DNA of 64,000 nt from Dryocosmus kuriphilus (GCA_038277395.1 CM076196.1:95982385-96046384), one strand, 5' to 3'; positions 1 to 11,454 are shown, numbered from the stretch's first letter. The notes: generated by a model not told the origin, from the sequence alone. Translations and numbers: made by a program.

Positions 1-1150
1 ATAGTTTTTTTTTAAGGTATCTTCACATGTTAGGCCATATCTCTAGTTAGAAACTTCCAACTGGGTCGCACAATATATCAAATTTAAAGTAATCAAATCT
101 TCAACAATAGCTTCTTACATTTTTTTCCAATCGGTTTAGTAGTTTAAGTGTTATGGCCCAAAATATATGAGAAACGTCGATTTTTTGGGCCAAAATAAAA
201 ATCGAAAATTCACTCTATCGCCATGAAAAAATATAAAACGTCAAATTATGTCCAGTTCCTTATTGTTTACATATAGATCGCTCTTTTAAGAAGAAAACAA
301 GGTGTTGATGAAGAAAATCTATGTATAAGTAGCGGAGTTATGAGGAATTGTGTGAAGGTACCAAAATTAAAATTTTACTCTGTTTTGTATTTTTACCCTA
401 TTTATAGATATTATGTTGTTTAATTCAATGAATTCACAATGTAATACGAGAATGGACTTTTTCACGGATTTAATATAATTTCTAACGTTTTTCTGATTTA
501 AATTTCTAATTTTACATGCTGGTTTGGCTCGAGTTACAAAGGTGTACAAAGGTTACAAAGCGCGCGCTGCACCAAGTGTACATATGACGACTTTTTTCCC
601 TGTATGTTGACAATATTGCGATTGCAGCATAAATATGTCGCTCAAAATTCATTTTTTGCATTCCCACTTGAATTTTTCCCGGAGAATCTCGGTGAAATAA
701 GTGACGAGCACGGTGAAAGGTTTCACCAAGAAATGAAACCCATTGAGCAGCGCTACCAAGGATTTTGGGATGAAAGAATGTTGGGAGACTATGTCTATTT
801 GGTTCGTCATCAGAGAAACGGACCCAGCGAAGAACTGCGAAGAAGAACAACTGCTCATAACTCCGGTATTTATTCATAGATTTTTTCATGAGTACCTTCT
901 TTTCTTCTAAAAGTGCGACCTATATGTAAGCAATAAGAAACTTGACATAATTCGATGTTTTGCGCGTCGATAGAGTGAATTTTCCATTTTTATTTTGGGA
1001 CAAAAAATCGACGTTTCTCATATATTTTGGGCCATGACACTTAGACTACTGAACCGGTTGGAAAAGAATGTTAGAAGCTATTAATCGGACGTTTCTAACT
1101 CGAGATATGGTCTAAAATTTGAAGCTACCTCTGAAAAAAACGAAAAAAAA
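1..1150. repeat. long fold-back (inverted-repeat) element
   Basis: The first 345 bases reappear inverted at about 860-1150. Shared landmarks are a stretch reading 'cccaaaatatatgagaaacgtcga' in the left arm (broken here only by context) and its complement near 1005-1035, plus the 'attcactctatcg' block at 207-220 and its complement near 968-982. Arms are clearly diverged. The unique centre (about 350-856) carries a protein remnant described separately. The right arm runs a little further than the left, so the element probably begins before the window. It is most likely a non-autonomous DNA element of fold-back type; no target duplication can be read because the left end is missing. Confidence 0.75.
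605..879 (+). pseudogene. fragment of a widespread arthropod protein with 'SDEHGERFHQ' motif, frameshifted
   Basis: One frame starting at ATG 635 reads MSLKIHFLHSHLNF, then one T appears to be missing in the run near 676 and the next frame continues FPENLGEISDEHGERFHQEM and on to about residue YVYLVRHQ. I recognise this combination from many uncharacterised arthropod proteins that occur in high copy and are often transposon-linked; no function is established that I can name. Only about 75 residues are present, with no upstream or downstream part. It sits in the centre of the fold-back element, so it looks like a captured piece rather than a gene. Confident about the homology and frameshift, not about function. 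Confidence 0.65.
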
Positions 1151-1716
1151 TTTCAAACACTCATATCTCGAAAACCTATCCATAAAAAAAATTTTCGATG
1201 TGATTTTCGAGTTCAGCGGGACAAAATACGTAGAAAAACTATAGTGTCATTAAATGTACAGAAAATGTTTTTCATTCTGTAAGCTAGTGTTACGTATAGA
1301 AAATTTAAAAAAAAAATTTTTTTAACATCCCATGCGGGACCATATTGTTCATTATATTAAATTCAATCCCGCCAAGCTATAGGCTACTTTATAAAAAATG
1401 TATTAATATTTGTTTTCTTTAAATTACTTGTCCAACTTTGATTTCACAAATTCATGTAATTGTACTCGGCAGATTTTTTGCATGGCAGATGGTTTTGGTA
1501 GGATTTCATGTTTTTCTGTAATTTAAAAAAATACTATTTTAATTTTAGCAAAATTAAAAAGCAACTAAATTAAAAAAATTAGAATAAACAAATTAAATAT
1601 AAAACTACATTAATTCTTTACTTCAATTTAATTGTACCATTCTTGAATTTCAATTAACTACTTGAAAGCCTGTAACTTTAAAAAAATTCGAGGTGATAGA
1701 AATACAGTTGAAAAAA
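1151..1716. other. AT-rich interval, nothing recognised
   Basis: Low-complexity AT-rich sequence with A and T runs between the fold-back element and the GC-headed repeat. No coding potential, RNA gene or clear repeat boundary was seen. Confidence 0.5.
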
Positions 1717-2874
1717 TCTGCTCGCTTCGCGGGCACATTCTCATCGCGCACTTCGCGCGAAATATGAGCGCGCCTAGGGCGCGCGTTCTGGTGGTCGTCG
1801 CTTCGCGCTCGGATGTTTTTGGTCCTTGCACATCGTGCTCGGTATTCGTTACGTGGGTCTTAAAATTTCAAAACACCTATTTTTAATGAGATTTTTAAAT
1901 TTGAATTTTTTATTAAAAATTACAAAAGAAATTATTTTACTTAAGGCTCTATCGACCTTAAGCAATACATTCTCATCATGACACTGGCGCTTCGCGCTCG
2001 ACAATTACATTTTTTTTAAACACATTGTAGATTGGTAAAGTTTTTTTGTGATTTTCCAAATTTTCACAATGCAGGATTTCGATTCTTAAAAGTAAAGCGA
2101 TGAGTCTTATAAAATAAATTTTGTAGCTCTTTCCAAGATGAACAATTTTGCTTGTTAATATTTTCTCATATCTTGCATAGTTTTGCTGAAAAGTGGTTTT
2201 CTTTATATTTCATAACATATTTCACGAATAACTCAAAAACTACGCGTCTGTTCAAAAAAATGATACAGAGAAAATTTGTAGGTCTTTTTGAGGTGAAAAA
2301 ATTTGTTTATTATCATTTTTTTCGTATCTTGCATAGTTTGGCGGGAAATTTGAATTTTTTATTTTTAACAACGTTTTCTCGATTAAAACAAAAACCGTGC
2401 ATTTTATCAAAAAATGTTTCAAACAAAATTTCTAGATTTTTTTGAGATGAACAATTTCACTCTCTACTGTTTTTTTGGTATCTCGCATATTTTAGCCGGA
2501 AATTGGATTTTTTGATTTTGTGAAAACCGTTTTTGATGGATGGATGAAACCATAACCAGTGGTCAAAAACCGCTGGTTAACGAACTCGTCCTTTCTTTTC
2601 ACTCCTTAAAGAAGTGTGCCAAAGCGCAATCCAATCCGATTAGTCCTTCGAAAGTTATCGTGGGAACAGGCGACAACGACGACGACGACGGCGACGACAA
2701 CAACGGCGACGACAGCAACGACAACGACAATAACGATAACGACTACAGACAGACACCGTCGTAAAACATGTTTTTTTTTCCGATTCAGGGGGTCACGAAA
2801 CCTCGAGATTTGATGAAATCCGCGAAAGTCAGTTTTCACATAAAGCTAATACATTTCACATTGAGATGAGAATG
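1717..2874 (+). mobile_element. GC-headed dispersed repeat, copy 1 (non-autonomous element)
   Basis: This block matches 46,642-47,869 end to end. It has three parts: a GC-rich head of about 120 bp full of short palindromes such as TCGCGC, GCGCGCCTAGGGCGCGC and CGCTTCGCGCTCG; a central array of decayed units of about 145 bp containing 'cttgcatagtttggcgggaaa' style motifs (2,150-2,530); and a tail with a GAC/AAC-rich simple repeat (2,669-2,758) ending GATGAGAATG. The terminal GATGAGAATG is the complement of CATTCTCATC found just inside the head (1,736-1,745). No protein is encoded. The second copy shows a 9-bp duplication, so it transposes, but the class is unknown. Confidence 0.7.
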
Positions 2875-3656
2875 TAAAAAGAAACACTGGGCACGGATAG
2901 AAAAATCAATTTTTTTATATAAAATATGAATAATTGAAGTTTCAAATTCTTAGGAATATCGCATTTTTCTTAAATACATGTCGAAAACATGTTGCCATAG
3001 ATTTCTATGACAAATATTAGGCAAAAAGTTTGGATAAGAAATGCCTTTTTGTTGAATAATTGTAAAAAAGTTCAGTTTTTCGTCTGTGTGCAAAAAATTT
3101 TAATTTTTCGCTTGTGCGCACCTCTGCAGCCTAATCTATTCAACCGTTTTACACGAAATTTTAACGAGAAGTCAGTAGCAACATATTTTCGATAACTATT
3201 GCAGAAATTTTAGATATCTTGAATAGGTTTTAAAATTGTACCATTTCTGTTATATCTGAATTTAAATTTTTTATCCTAAATATGGAAAATTTTAAAAACT
3301 ACTCCAGATATCGTAAATTCGTGTCAAAAATTGGTTGTTTTGATTTTTTTGTTTGTTTTGATCTTGCAGTTTTTTAAAGGCATTGACGTTAAATCGTGCC
3401 TAAACTTATTTTTGAATGGTTGGTCAGTCAGCTGCTAAGTTTCATTGAAATCGGTTGAGAATTGCGCCGGCGATCCAAAAGAGGTCCTAAATAGGGGAAG
3501 TGTACTTAAAACGGCCAGTTTCGAATATAAAAGAAGATTAGTTTTTTTGAATATTAAATATTAGGAACAAAAAAATTGTATATTACAGGCAATACTTTTG
3601 TGTATTCTGAACCTTGAAAAAATTAAAAGTCTCTAAGAAAACAGTTAAATAAGTGT
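2875..3656. other. AT-rich interval before the Copia element
   Basis: No gene. A sentence-like non-coding stretch containing 'aggggaagtgtacttaaaacggcca' type sequence at about 3,496-3,522, which resembles a terminal repeat and has relatives elsewhere in the window. Otherwise nothing recognised. Confidence 0.4.
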
Positions 3657-3894
3657 TGATAAAGTAATTAGTGGAAAAGGAGAGTTTTGTCTGAAAATGA
3701 TTTCATAGAATTAAGAAGTACGCTCAATTTATTTAGTAATAAGATTCACAAATGAGATCAAACCATCTCTTATCGATATTTGGCGTCGACTGACTGACGG
3801 CTACATCATCTCCTCTCCTACAGTTCAGTGTACACTATGCGCAGAATACTTGCGCGATACGCACATGGTCAGATACGCATGACTCACCTTAACA
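3657..3894 (-). repeat. Copia 3' LTR
   Basis: 238-bp long terminal repeat, the copy downstream of the coding region on the minus strand. It begins TGTTAAGGTGAGTCATGC on the minus strand and ends CTTTATCA. The last codons of pol run into it. Internal landmarks shared with the other LTR include the 'ggctacatcat' and 'gttcagtgt' blocks. Confidence 0.9.
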
Positions 3895-5419
3895 CTACCA
3901 CCGTCATAGCTTCTGATAATGCATCAACATTCAGCATTTTACATAATTTTTTTAAACTGTCTCTAGCTAATGATTTTGTGAACATGTCAGCCAACTGGTT
4001 TTCGCTTTAAACATATTTAACAGACAACTCACCACACTATACTTTTTCTCTTATAAAATGGAAGCGAATGTCTATGTGTTTTGTGCGCTTATAAAATTCC
4101 GGGTTCTTAACCAGGCGTATTGTACTTTGATTATCAATATACAATACTGTCGCATCAACACATGGACACTCGAGACTATGCAATAACCGTCTTAGCCAAA
4201 CAAGTTCTCTTGCAGCCGTTGCTGCAGCTACATATTCAGCCTCTGTAGTGCTACAAGTCACCAATTTCTGACGTTGTGCTACCCATGTCACTGGAGCACC
4301 TGCTAAACAAAATACATAGCCGGTCGTAGATCTTCGTATTTCAATATCGTTTGCAAAATCTGCGTCTAAGAAACTATTCAACTCGAAAATGCTACCACCG
4401 CTTCCATACATTATTCCGAAATCTATCGTTCCTTTAAAATAGGCAAAAATTCTTTTTACTGCATTCCAGTGCTCGGTATTATGATTGTTTAAAAATTTTC
4501 TGACTTGATTTACCGAAAAAGAAATATCTGGTATTGATACTGATGCTAAAAAGACAAGTGAGCCAACTGTCTCACGATATGGTACATTACTCAATTTCTC
4601 TACAGGATACAAAATAACATTAGGATCAGCAGGCACAGACTTTGCTTTCGCATTACTCATTCCAAATTTTTCAAGTATTTTCATGATATATGCACTCTGA
4701 TTAATAAACAGAATTTTGGTATCTCTCATTCTCTCTATTTGCATACCTGCAAAAATCGATGAATTTCCAAACGTTACCTTAAATTCACTTTCGAGACATT
4801 CGGTTAAATACTCTAGAGTCTCAACTGACTTCGCTGCTACTAGTCCATCGTCAACAAATAGGACTAAGTAGACTGATTCACCATTATCTGAGCCAGTGAA
4901 CACACATTTGTCAGCATCACTGCACTTCAGATCAAACTTTAACAAGAACTGTGTGAATCTAAGATACCAACACCTAGGGGCTTGCTTTAGCCCATAGAGC
5001 GGCTTTTGGAGCTTACGCATGGCACTCACTATATCACTTTTTCTTCTTCTTTCTTCTTCGATGCTCAGCCCCTCTGGGATCTCCATGAAGATGGTGTCCT
5101 CCAGGTCACCATACAGAAATGCTGTGTGCACATCAAATTGCAGAAGTTCGAGGTCCTTGACTGCTAATATTGATAGGAAAGCTCTGAGTGAGTCACAGTG
5201 CACCACTGATGCAAATGTTTCAAAGTAATCAACTCCATGCTCCTGCATGAAACCTGTTGCACAGAGTCTGGCCTTGAAACGTGCCATCTTGCTATCTGGA
5301 CTGCTTTTGACTCTGAACACCCACTTAGAGTCGATTGTTTTAAAGTTTGAAGTTTTTGATACAATTATCCATATCTGTCCTCGTGTGCTTGCAATTCTTC
5401 TTTGATTGCCGCTATCCAT
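3884..5419 (-). pseudogene. Copia reverse transcriptase and RNase H
   Basis: 460 codons are open (5,419-4,037). RT motifs run in order: DSKWVFRVK, RFKARLCATGFMQEHGVDY, LLQFDVHTAFLYGDL, PLYGLKQAPRCWY and the catalytic YLVLFVDDGL. RNase H follows: SFLDADFANDIEIRRSTTGY, STTEAEYVAAATAARELVWL and LYIDNQSTIRLVKNPEF. Two in-frame stops just past 4,037 (after HFIREKV) separate the usual tail NQLADMFTKSLARDSL, which ends at the LTR. This is the best-preserved gene of the element and by itself looks nearly intact. Confidence 0.92.
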
Positions 5420-5506
5420 TTTTCTCTATCTGCACTTCTTACTGCTTCTTTGTATGTGTTGGGAATCACATACTCTGCCACGTCGACCTCATGTTTCGCT
5501 GGTCGC

Positions 5507-6580
5507 CTAATGAGTTGGCGATCGCGTAGTTCTAAGCTCAATAGGTGGGAAAACTTGATGTTGTATATCCTCTGGTAGATCAGCTACTCGCTGGTGCACT
5601 CCGAGATCTGCTGCTCCATCTGCATCTTCCTCTCTTTCTTTATTCTGTTCTTTTTCAGGAAAATAGACAAAATCTTCCATATTTCTTTTGTCCTCCTTTT
5701 CAGATTGAACAGATGCACCTCTTGACTCATGAAATGTCACGTGCCATGACGTTATCACCTTTTTTGTTTCAGTATTGTACAATCGATTGTTCACTGAATT
5801 CTCGTGATATCCAACTAAAAGTACTTTTTCGGCACGCGCGTCAAACTTCCTGGTGAATTGTTTGTCTTTGTATACAAATGCCTTGGAACCAAAAACTCGT
5901 AGATGTTCGACGTTTGGCACCTTTCCGACCCACTGCTCATAAGGTGTTGCTTTGCTTCCTCATGAAACAGTTCGATTCAGCAAATACACTGCTGTATTTA
6001 CAGCCTAAGCCCACAGAAACAAAGGTAGATTCTTAGCTAAAATCATGGTACGAGCAGATTCAACAACTGTCCTGTTCCGGCGCTCAGCTTTTCCATTCTA
6101 TTCTGGAGTGTAAGGTGCCTTATGTTGAAACTCGATTCCACGTGCAGCTAGATATTGATCCATTTTCCTGTTGGAAAATTCTTTGCCATTGTCAGATCTA
6201 AGAATTTTTATTTCTTGATGAAATTTGTTTATAATATGACTTTCATATTCTTTGAGTTTTTCAAAAACATTGGATTCGTGTCTCACGAAATAAATGAAGC
6301 GATAAACCGTTGCTTCATCTTTGAACATCAAGAAATAATTTACTCCACATAGAGATTCGACTGACATCGGCCCACACACATCTGTGTGGGTGAATTCGCG
6401 TGGATTTGATGATACCTTTTCAATATTCTTCTTGAATGGAAGTCTGTGTGCTTTTCCTAATTGACAAGGATCACAGAAGAAATCCTCAAAACTGTTCACT
6501 AATGCATCTTTCACTAAGCCTTTCTTGATCATATCCTTTAAGGTACGTTTGTTGATGTGGCCGAAACGCTCGTGCCACAA
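5507..6580 (-). pseudogene. Copia integrase, broken
   Basis: The segment begins WHERFGHINKRTLKDM with the first His of the HHCC zinc finger and continues to FFCDPCQLGK with its CxxC. The catalytic core shows THTDVCGP (first Asp), ILRSDNGKEF (second Asp) and, after a stop at about 6,097, NGKAERRNRT with the Glu of the DDE triad. The C-terminal 'VFGSKAFVYKD' region continues to about 5,507. At least three stops interrupt it. It would insert the cDNA into the host genome. Placement upstream of the RT is what marks the family as Copia. Confidence 0.85.
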
Positions 6581-7040
6581 CTGAAAATATGTCGTTCAAA
6601 AATTTACTTCTGCATTTTTACTCGTTTTCATGGCTCGAAAGAACATGCGATACACCGTGTTTTCTTGCAACACACCCGATGTAAACACTTCTCTATTCTT
6701 CTCGATTGTTATATGACCACTTTTGATTCTCATTTCGTAGCCTTTTTTGTCACATACTCCCAAGGAGAATAAATTCTTAACTGTGGAACATAGAAAACAT
6801 TTCGATTCTTGCTTTTGTCCACTCACCATTGATGTATCTGTGTACCATGACTATGTCATCACCAATAATCTTGCATTCACCACTGTAGCGCCACTGTGTC
6901 GTAAGTTTGAAACTCATGGTAATCTACGAGCCAATCTTTTTGATATGTCATGTGACGCGATGCGCCATTGTCTCCGAGCCATACTTCACTTGGGTTGAGC
7001 TCCAGCAACGCTTCGACTTGCGCATTGCTTGGTTTTTTTC
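6580..7040 (-). pseudogene. Copia protease region
   Basis: Around 6,949-6,975 the minus strand reads VWLGDNGASRHMT, the aspartic-protease active site of Copia elements, where the second residue is usually Ser or Thr and is Asn here. The downstream part (to about 6,580) has several stops but still contains blocks such as KNLFSLGVCDKKGYEM and leads into the integrase zinc-binding domain. It would have cut the polyprotein. Confidence 0.7.
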
Positions 7041-7059
7041 ACCCAGACCCATGTTTTTC

Positions 7060-7855
7060 ACTTTCCACAATGAACGAGCACTCACGTGACTCGTCATCCT
7101 TTCGGTTATCCTGACTTTGTTTTCCGGTTTTGCACTGACTGGCGAAATGTCCAGTTTTATGGCACTTGAAGTATTCGATATCTTTTCGCGATTTATGACT
7201 TCCTTTCTTGTTCTGCTGTCCAGCTGACTTCTTGTCCTTTTGACCAGTTGCAGCTAACGCACTCGCACTTTGGTCATTTAAATCAAGCCTCAGCTCTTCA
7301 CTAATGAGACGTGTTTTCAGATTTTCTGGAGTTTGACGAGCTGGCTCAACACTATCCCAGGCTGTTTGTAGTGTGTTATATTTACTTGACATGCTTGCCA
7401 AGATTTTTGCCATTATCGTTATATCTGAGATACTCTCCTAGATCTAACAGTTGAGCGGCCATGTTTTGCACCTTCGCTATGTGTTGTACGATTGAGTCAC
7501 CCGACACCATCCTATACTCGTGGAATCTCTAGGTTAACAACAGTTTATTTGTGGCTCTTGTTTGCTGATGAATCATAGCTAGCGTGTCCTACATCTTCTT
7601 TGCACATTGACGCACGAGTAATGGTTCCAGTCTCTCTGGATCCATCAATGAGGAAATGATGAACATTGCCCTGGCATCGTCCTTCAGCCATTGTTTCAGG
7701 TTGTCCGCTTGGGAGCTGTGAGCCTTTGCTCTCGTTTCATCTACTATATCAAGTATCCCACTCGATATTAGTAGACATCTGATTTGGAACTTCCATCCTT
7801 GGAAGTTTGTTCCGTCAAACTTTCTTACACTTTACACCGATAATTCTTCGGACAT
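7060..7855 (-). pseudogene. Copia gag, broken
   Basis: Starts at ATG 7,855-7,853 (MSEELSV) about 140 bases after the primer site. Recognisable Copia gag features follow: 'FDGTNFQGWKFQIRCLL', then 'MDPERLEPLLVRQCAKKM', and near 7,150 the nucleic-acid-binding knuckle FKCHKTGHFASQC. The first cysteine of that CCHC knuckle is replaced by tyrosine (TAC for TGC). There are stop codons and frameshifts, one close to the start. Gag would package the element RNA into virus-like particles. Confidence 0.8.
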
Positions 7856-7989
7856 GGCGAAGCTGAATCACCACTATGCACTCGACACTGACTTCGTTTT
7901 TAGTCACAATGGCTACCGACCGAAAACGCGTGCTTCTCTAAACTATAAAAAAAAATTATTTTACTTTCACACAACTCTCTTTGGCGGGT

Positions 7990-8006
7990 AATCTGGGCCC
8001 ATAACC
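7990..8006 (-). promoter_or_regulatory. Copia primer-binding site (initiator tRNA-Met type)
   Basis: Directly after the 5' LTR the minus strand reads GGTTATGGGCCCAGATT. The first 14 bases are the classic Copia primer site, which pairs with an internal part of initiator tRNA-Met rather than its 3' end. This fixes orientation and LTR boundary. Confidence 0.85.
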
Positions 8007-8243
8007 TGATAAAGTAATTAGTAGAAAAGGAGAGTTGTGTCCGAAAATGATTTCATAGAATTAAGAAGTGCACTTAATTTATTAGTAATAAGATTCATAA
8101 AGGAGATCAAGCCATTTCTTATCGATTTCTGGCGTCGGCTGACTGACGGCTACATCATTTCCTCTCCTACAGTTCAGTGTGCACTATGCGCAGAATACTT
8201 GCACGATACGCACATGATCAGATACGCATGACTCACCTTAACA
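8007..8243 (-). repeat. Copia 5' LTR
   Basis: 237-bp copy of the 3' LTR, upstream of gag on the minus strand. It should hold the promoter for the element. It is followed at once, in the direction of transcription, by the primer-binding site. Confidence 0.9.
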
Positions 8244-8582
8244 AGTATAAAATGTCAGAAAACAAAACGGCCAGGATTTCGGTCGTCTTCGTCACACGTG
8301 TGGCCAATACGGCAACCTAAATTGAAAATTTTAAAACCCCTATGTTCCAACTTTGTTGTTAAATGTCGTTAAATGGTTCTCGATAATATTTTGTATAAAA
8401 GAATAAATTACATTATCAGAAATATTATCTAATAATGTAAAATACGCGTTGAATTGTACGCAGGTTGACATAATGGTTTATTTACATTTTTAAGCAAAGA
8501 AAATTGTTCTGTTTATAAATAAAAATGACACAGAGGATGATACACCGGAATTAAATGATGAATTAATCGTAGGCAAAACATT
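8244..8582. other. spacer between Copia and Gypsy remnants
   Basis: No gene. Contains 'caaaacggccaggatttcgg' at about 8,262, one of several AAAACGGCCA occurrences near element edges. Otherwise AT-rich unassigned sequence. Confidence 0.4.
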
Positions 8583-9395
8583 GCCTGCAGAATGGTTGCT
8601 GTAATAAATTGTTCTCCATTGGCGCTAATGACTTTCCTGGGTAGGTATACCGTGGCGAAAAAAAACTTCATCTATGAGCAACCAAGCACACACTTCGCTA
8701 GTGGCTTCTTGCAGTGCGAACAATTCCACCCATTTGTAAGCGGGGTCTTCAGTGATAAAGACTCACCTTTCTCCTTTAGATCCCTCGACAAATGGACGAA
8801 GCAAATCAATGTCTAAAACCTCGAAGCGTTGAGTGAATGATGATGTTCGTAGTAATCCAACTAGTTTTAAATTCGCAATTTTGTATCTTTGGCATTCTAC
8901 ACAATGCTTAATATGATCAGCAACTTTTCGGCGCATTCCAGGACAAAAGTATCGTGAAGCGATTCGAGAAACAGTCCTATCTACTCCATAATGTCCAGCC
9001 ACTGGTGCATCATGATATTCTTGAAGAGTCTGTTGTCTTTCCGATTCCGATTCAGGTACTGTCATTTGAGCTTTCTCTTCATCTTTATCAGGACAGTACT
9101 GATAAAGAACACTATGTAACATGATGTAACCTCTGTCCGTCCACTTAGCAAAGTGGTTTTTGGGTTCCTGCCTTTCAAAGGAAAGGTGTCAATGATTTTT
9201 CTAATTTAAGAGTCTTCTAACTGTTTTCGGATCTCTACTGCACTCCTTGCTGGTATCTCCACGTTGGCTATATATATCCCACACGTAGACATCGTATCTT
9301 CGGTACAAGGAGGTCGGGAAAATGTGTCTGCTACAGCATTGGAACGACCTGGAGTGTAGGAGATTTTTAAATCAGAGGTTTGCCGTGCGAGGTTG
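8583..9395 (-). pseudogene. Gypsy pol remnant: RNase H end and integrase
   Basis: Reading the minus strand from 9,395: LKISYTPGRSNAVADTFSRP is the connection domain after Gypsy RNase H; then the integrase zinc finger (9,122-8,770) with H...H around YHDAPVAGHYGVDRTV and C..C in HCVECQRYK; then DIDLLRPF with the first core Asp; and after a frameshift KWVELFALQEAT and the second-Asp region near 8,600, where the expected DNG reads ANG. The third catalytic residue is missing. The two ends are abrupt: 9,395 abuts the pogo-like exon. No LTR was found, so it is a scrap. Confidence 0.8.
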
Positions 9396-9397
9396 CA

Positions 9398-9759
9398 GAT
9401 TCGTTAATTATCGATTCTTTGCTCCTTTTTCACTCGTTCATATGTTATAAAAAAATTTTCCACATTTGTTTTGTAGACAGCCATAGCTCTTGCAGCTGAT
9501 GTAGGTTCCGGTTGTCGTAAGGAAATTTCAGGATGCCTAGTGCGGAATCTTCCTAATCAATCCCATCCAGACATTTTTCTTCGTTGAATCTATGAACTAA
9601 ACCATTTTTTTTTTTCGTCAAATCTGAAAGCTAATTTCCGCAAATCTGTGTACGTGAGTCCAAACAGTCGAGATTCAAGGTCCTTAATGTGCTCAACTAA
9701 TTTGTGATCAATTTCTTCATCGAACGTGCACTCAAAGCTACCAAGTTGTTTTTGCGCTC
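9398..9759 (-). pseudogene. pogo/CENP-B-like transposase, DNA-binding region (exon 2)
   Basis: The minus strand reads GAQKQLGSFECTFDEEIDHK, then LVEHIKDLESRLFGLTYTDL and RKLAFRF, followed after a frameshift by a FNEEK..MAGWDW-like segment and a 'HPEISLRQPEPTSAARAM' type stretch. This is the second helix-turn-helix (CENP-B/Tc5) region that precedes the DDE domain in pogo, jerky and Tigger proteins. It begins right after a good splice acceptor (ctcaatattttttag at 9,774-9,760). The DDE domain is absent because Gypsy sequence begins at about 9,395. See the N-terminal piece at 14,769-14,932. Confidence 0.6.
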
Positions 9760-10507
9760 CTAAAAAATATTGAGCAAAGTTTTAGTGGAAAATCTGAAAT
9801 CTACAATTTGATATTACGTAAATAAAACAAAGAATAATTTTTTTTATTGAAACGTTTTAAATTTCTCAAAAATGGTCAGCGACCCTGATTTCCTCTGACG
9901 ATTTCTGATATTTTTTAGTAGCCTAGAAAAACATTTGAAGTACAGAATATTTTAAGTTTTAAAGCAATTAAATTTTAACTAAATATATGGACCTCCATAT
10001 GAAAAGGGCCCTTATGGTCGATTCTAGTTTATTCGGGTTTAAAAGTGGATATATTTTATGTTTGAAAAAAAATTATAACATGTACGCTCGTAGAATTCGG
10101 TAACTTAAGATACGTTGTTCTCGAAAAGTGATTTTTCGAAGTGCCAACTTCAGAAGTACCCCAACCATTCGTTTTTCCACCTAGAGGGTTTGTTCTTGGG
10201 CTTAAAATGTCGTGAATTGAATTTCGCCTGAGCTGTCGGCGCGTGCGGTCGTGTTTAGTAAACGCTCCGCAAATTATCTAAACTGGCTGATAGCTTTGGC
10301 CATTTTTCTTTTGCTGGTAGAGTTTCGGCCGGTGTCATTCATTTGTGAACTTTGGTTTTGTGATCCTGTTCCTTGATTTGTAGGACGTTTTGCCAGATTT
10401 TTTTTGTTTGTTTTTTCTCTCAATTAGTGTGATAAGTGGTAATTCCAAAGGGTCTTCTTGGTCCCTGGCGTACCTCAGTCGCTGATAGGCACACGTATTA
10501 GTACATA

Positions 10508-11443
10508 GTGTTTACCAAGGGGCAGACAAGTAAGATGTCAACAGACGCACTGTTTACCACCGAGGAAGAGAGGTGGAAGAAATTAATGGCCTCTATCAAT
10601 ACACTGACACTTTCTGATAATAATTTGCTTGCTGAGGTCCAAGGCTCAACCCAATTGCTCGAGGCAATATACACCAAAACTTCTGAATTTGATGATAAGA
10701 TGAAGAAAACAGAAGGGAAGCTCTCTTATCTAAGCAATCACTCCCGCGCTAAAAACATCATCCTGTTTAGACTCGACGACATCGACAGGATAAGTAATAA
10801 CTTATTATCATATATTCGAAAAATCTTCGCTGATGTGGGTCTACAGATTCCCGAGGTCGCAATCGATGATACTTTTAGAATCGGTAGAACTGATGGCACC
10901 CCCCCCCCCCCCCCCCCCCCAGTTATTATTAAATTCATCGCTTCTAGATGGGTTAAACTGGTCTTCAGTAAAGTCATCGAATTTAATAAACTTAACCTAG
11001 CCATCGCTAATGATCGCTCGAAAGAGGAGAGAGAAGAAAGAAGAGCTCTGATTGTCAAGGTTAACAAACTCCATGATGTCGGCTTCAATGTCACATTAAA
11101 AGGGAAAAAAGTCTTCATTGAAGACAGACCTATGCAGGTTGAGGAAGTAGATCAGCTGATACGCGAGCATCAGGGACAGCAGGGAGCAGGCAAAATCAAG
11201 GGGAATAACGAATGTGCGGAGACATGTGAGCCAAATTTACCCAAGAGGAAAACACTCCCAGAGACGACTACCCGAAGAATCACTAGAAATAGAGGTCGAC
11301 CTTCGAAGTTGGACATTAAACAACCACATAATAACAAACAATTGGACAACTTCTTGAGTCAAGGTACACCCAAAATTGCTCTAAATGTTGCTGCGTCGAG
11401 ACCCGATCTATTCTCCCAGAATCAGGCTCGGAGGGAGGAATAG
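10508..11443 (+). CDS. LINE ORF1 (RNA-binding, coiled coil plus RRM-like)
   Basis: 311 codons are open. The likely start is the first ATG, though the second (MSTDALF at 10,535) is also possible. Residues about 20-75 are heptad-like and charged (coiled coil). Residues about 80-200 (AKNIILFRLDD, DDTFRIGRT, PVIIKFIASRWVKLVF, LNLAIANDRSKEEREERR, FNVTLKGKKVFIED) match the RRM-like domain of L1-type ORF1 proteins, which bind LINE RNA as trimers. A run of 22 C (10,899-10,920) codes for seven prolines in the loop before PVIIKF and has probably expanded. The tail is basic and contains RGRPSKL, an AT-hook-like motif. Intact in this copy. Confidence 0.8.
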   Translation: MFTKGQTSKMSTDALFTTEEERWKKLMASINTLTLSDNNLLAEVQGSTQLLEAIYTKTSEFDDKMKKTEGKLSYLSNHSRAKNIILFRLDDIDRISNNLLSYIRKIFADVGLQIPEVAIDDTFRIGRTDGTPPPPPPPVIIKFIASRWVKLVFSKVIEFNKLNLAIANDRSKEEREERRALIVKVNKLHDVGFNVTLKGKKVFIEDRPMQVEEVDQLIREHQGQQGAGKIKGNNECAETCEPNLPKRKTLPETTTRRITRNRGRPSKLDIKQPHNNKQLDNFLSQGTPKIALNVAASRPDLFSQNQARREE

Positions 11444-11454
11444 CAGTGGGTTCG

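Larger units (their letters stand above)
3657..8243 (-). mobile_element. Copia-family LTR retrotransposon, complete but inactive
   Basis: Two LTRs of about 238 bp (3,657-3,894 and 8,007-8,243), each TGATAAAG...CCTTAACA on the plus strand, enclose 4.1 kb that reads gag, protease, integrase, reverse transcriptase and RNase H on the minus strand. This IN-before-RT order defines Copia/Pseudoviridae. The flanks AGTGT (3,652-3,656) and AGTAT (8,244-8,248) are a 5-bp target duplication with one mismatch. A tRNA-iMet-type primer site lies inside the 5' LTR. The LTRs differ at roughly a base in twelve plus small indels, and the genes have several stops and frameshifts, so this is an old copy that cannot move on its own. 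Confidence 0.92.

Noticed and set aside
2606..2839. Val/Ala-rich and Thr-rich frames over 2,606-2,839
   Set aside because: Translation of the GAC/AAC simple repeat in the GC-headed element.
10738..11118. 126-codon minus-strand frame with a glycine run
   Set aside because: Shadow of LINE ORF1; the glycines come from the poly(C) tract.
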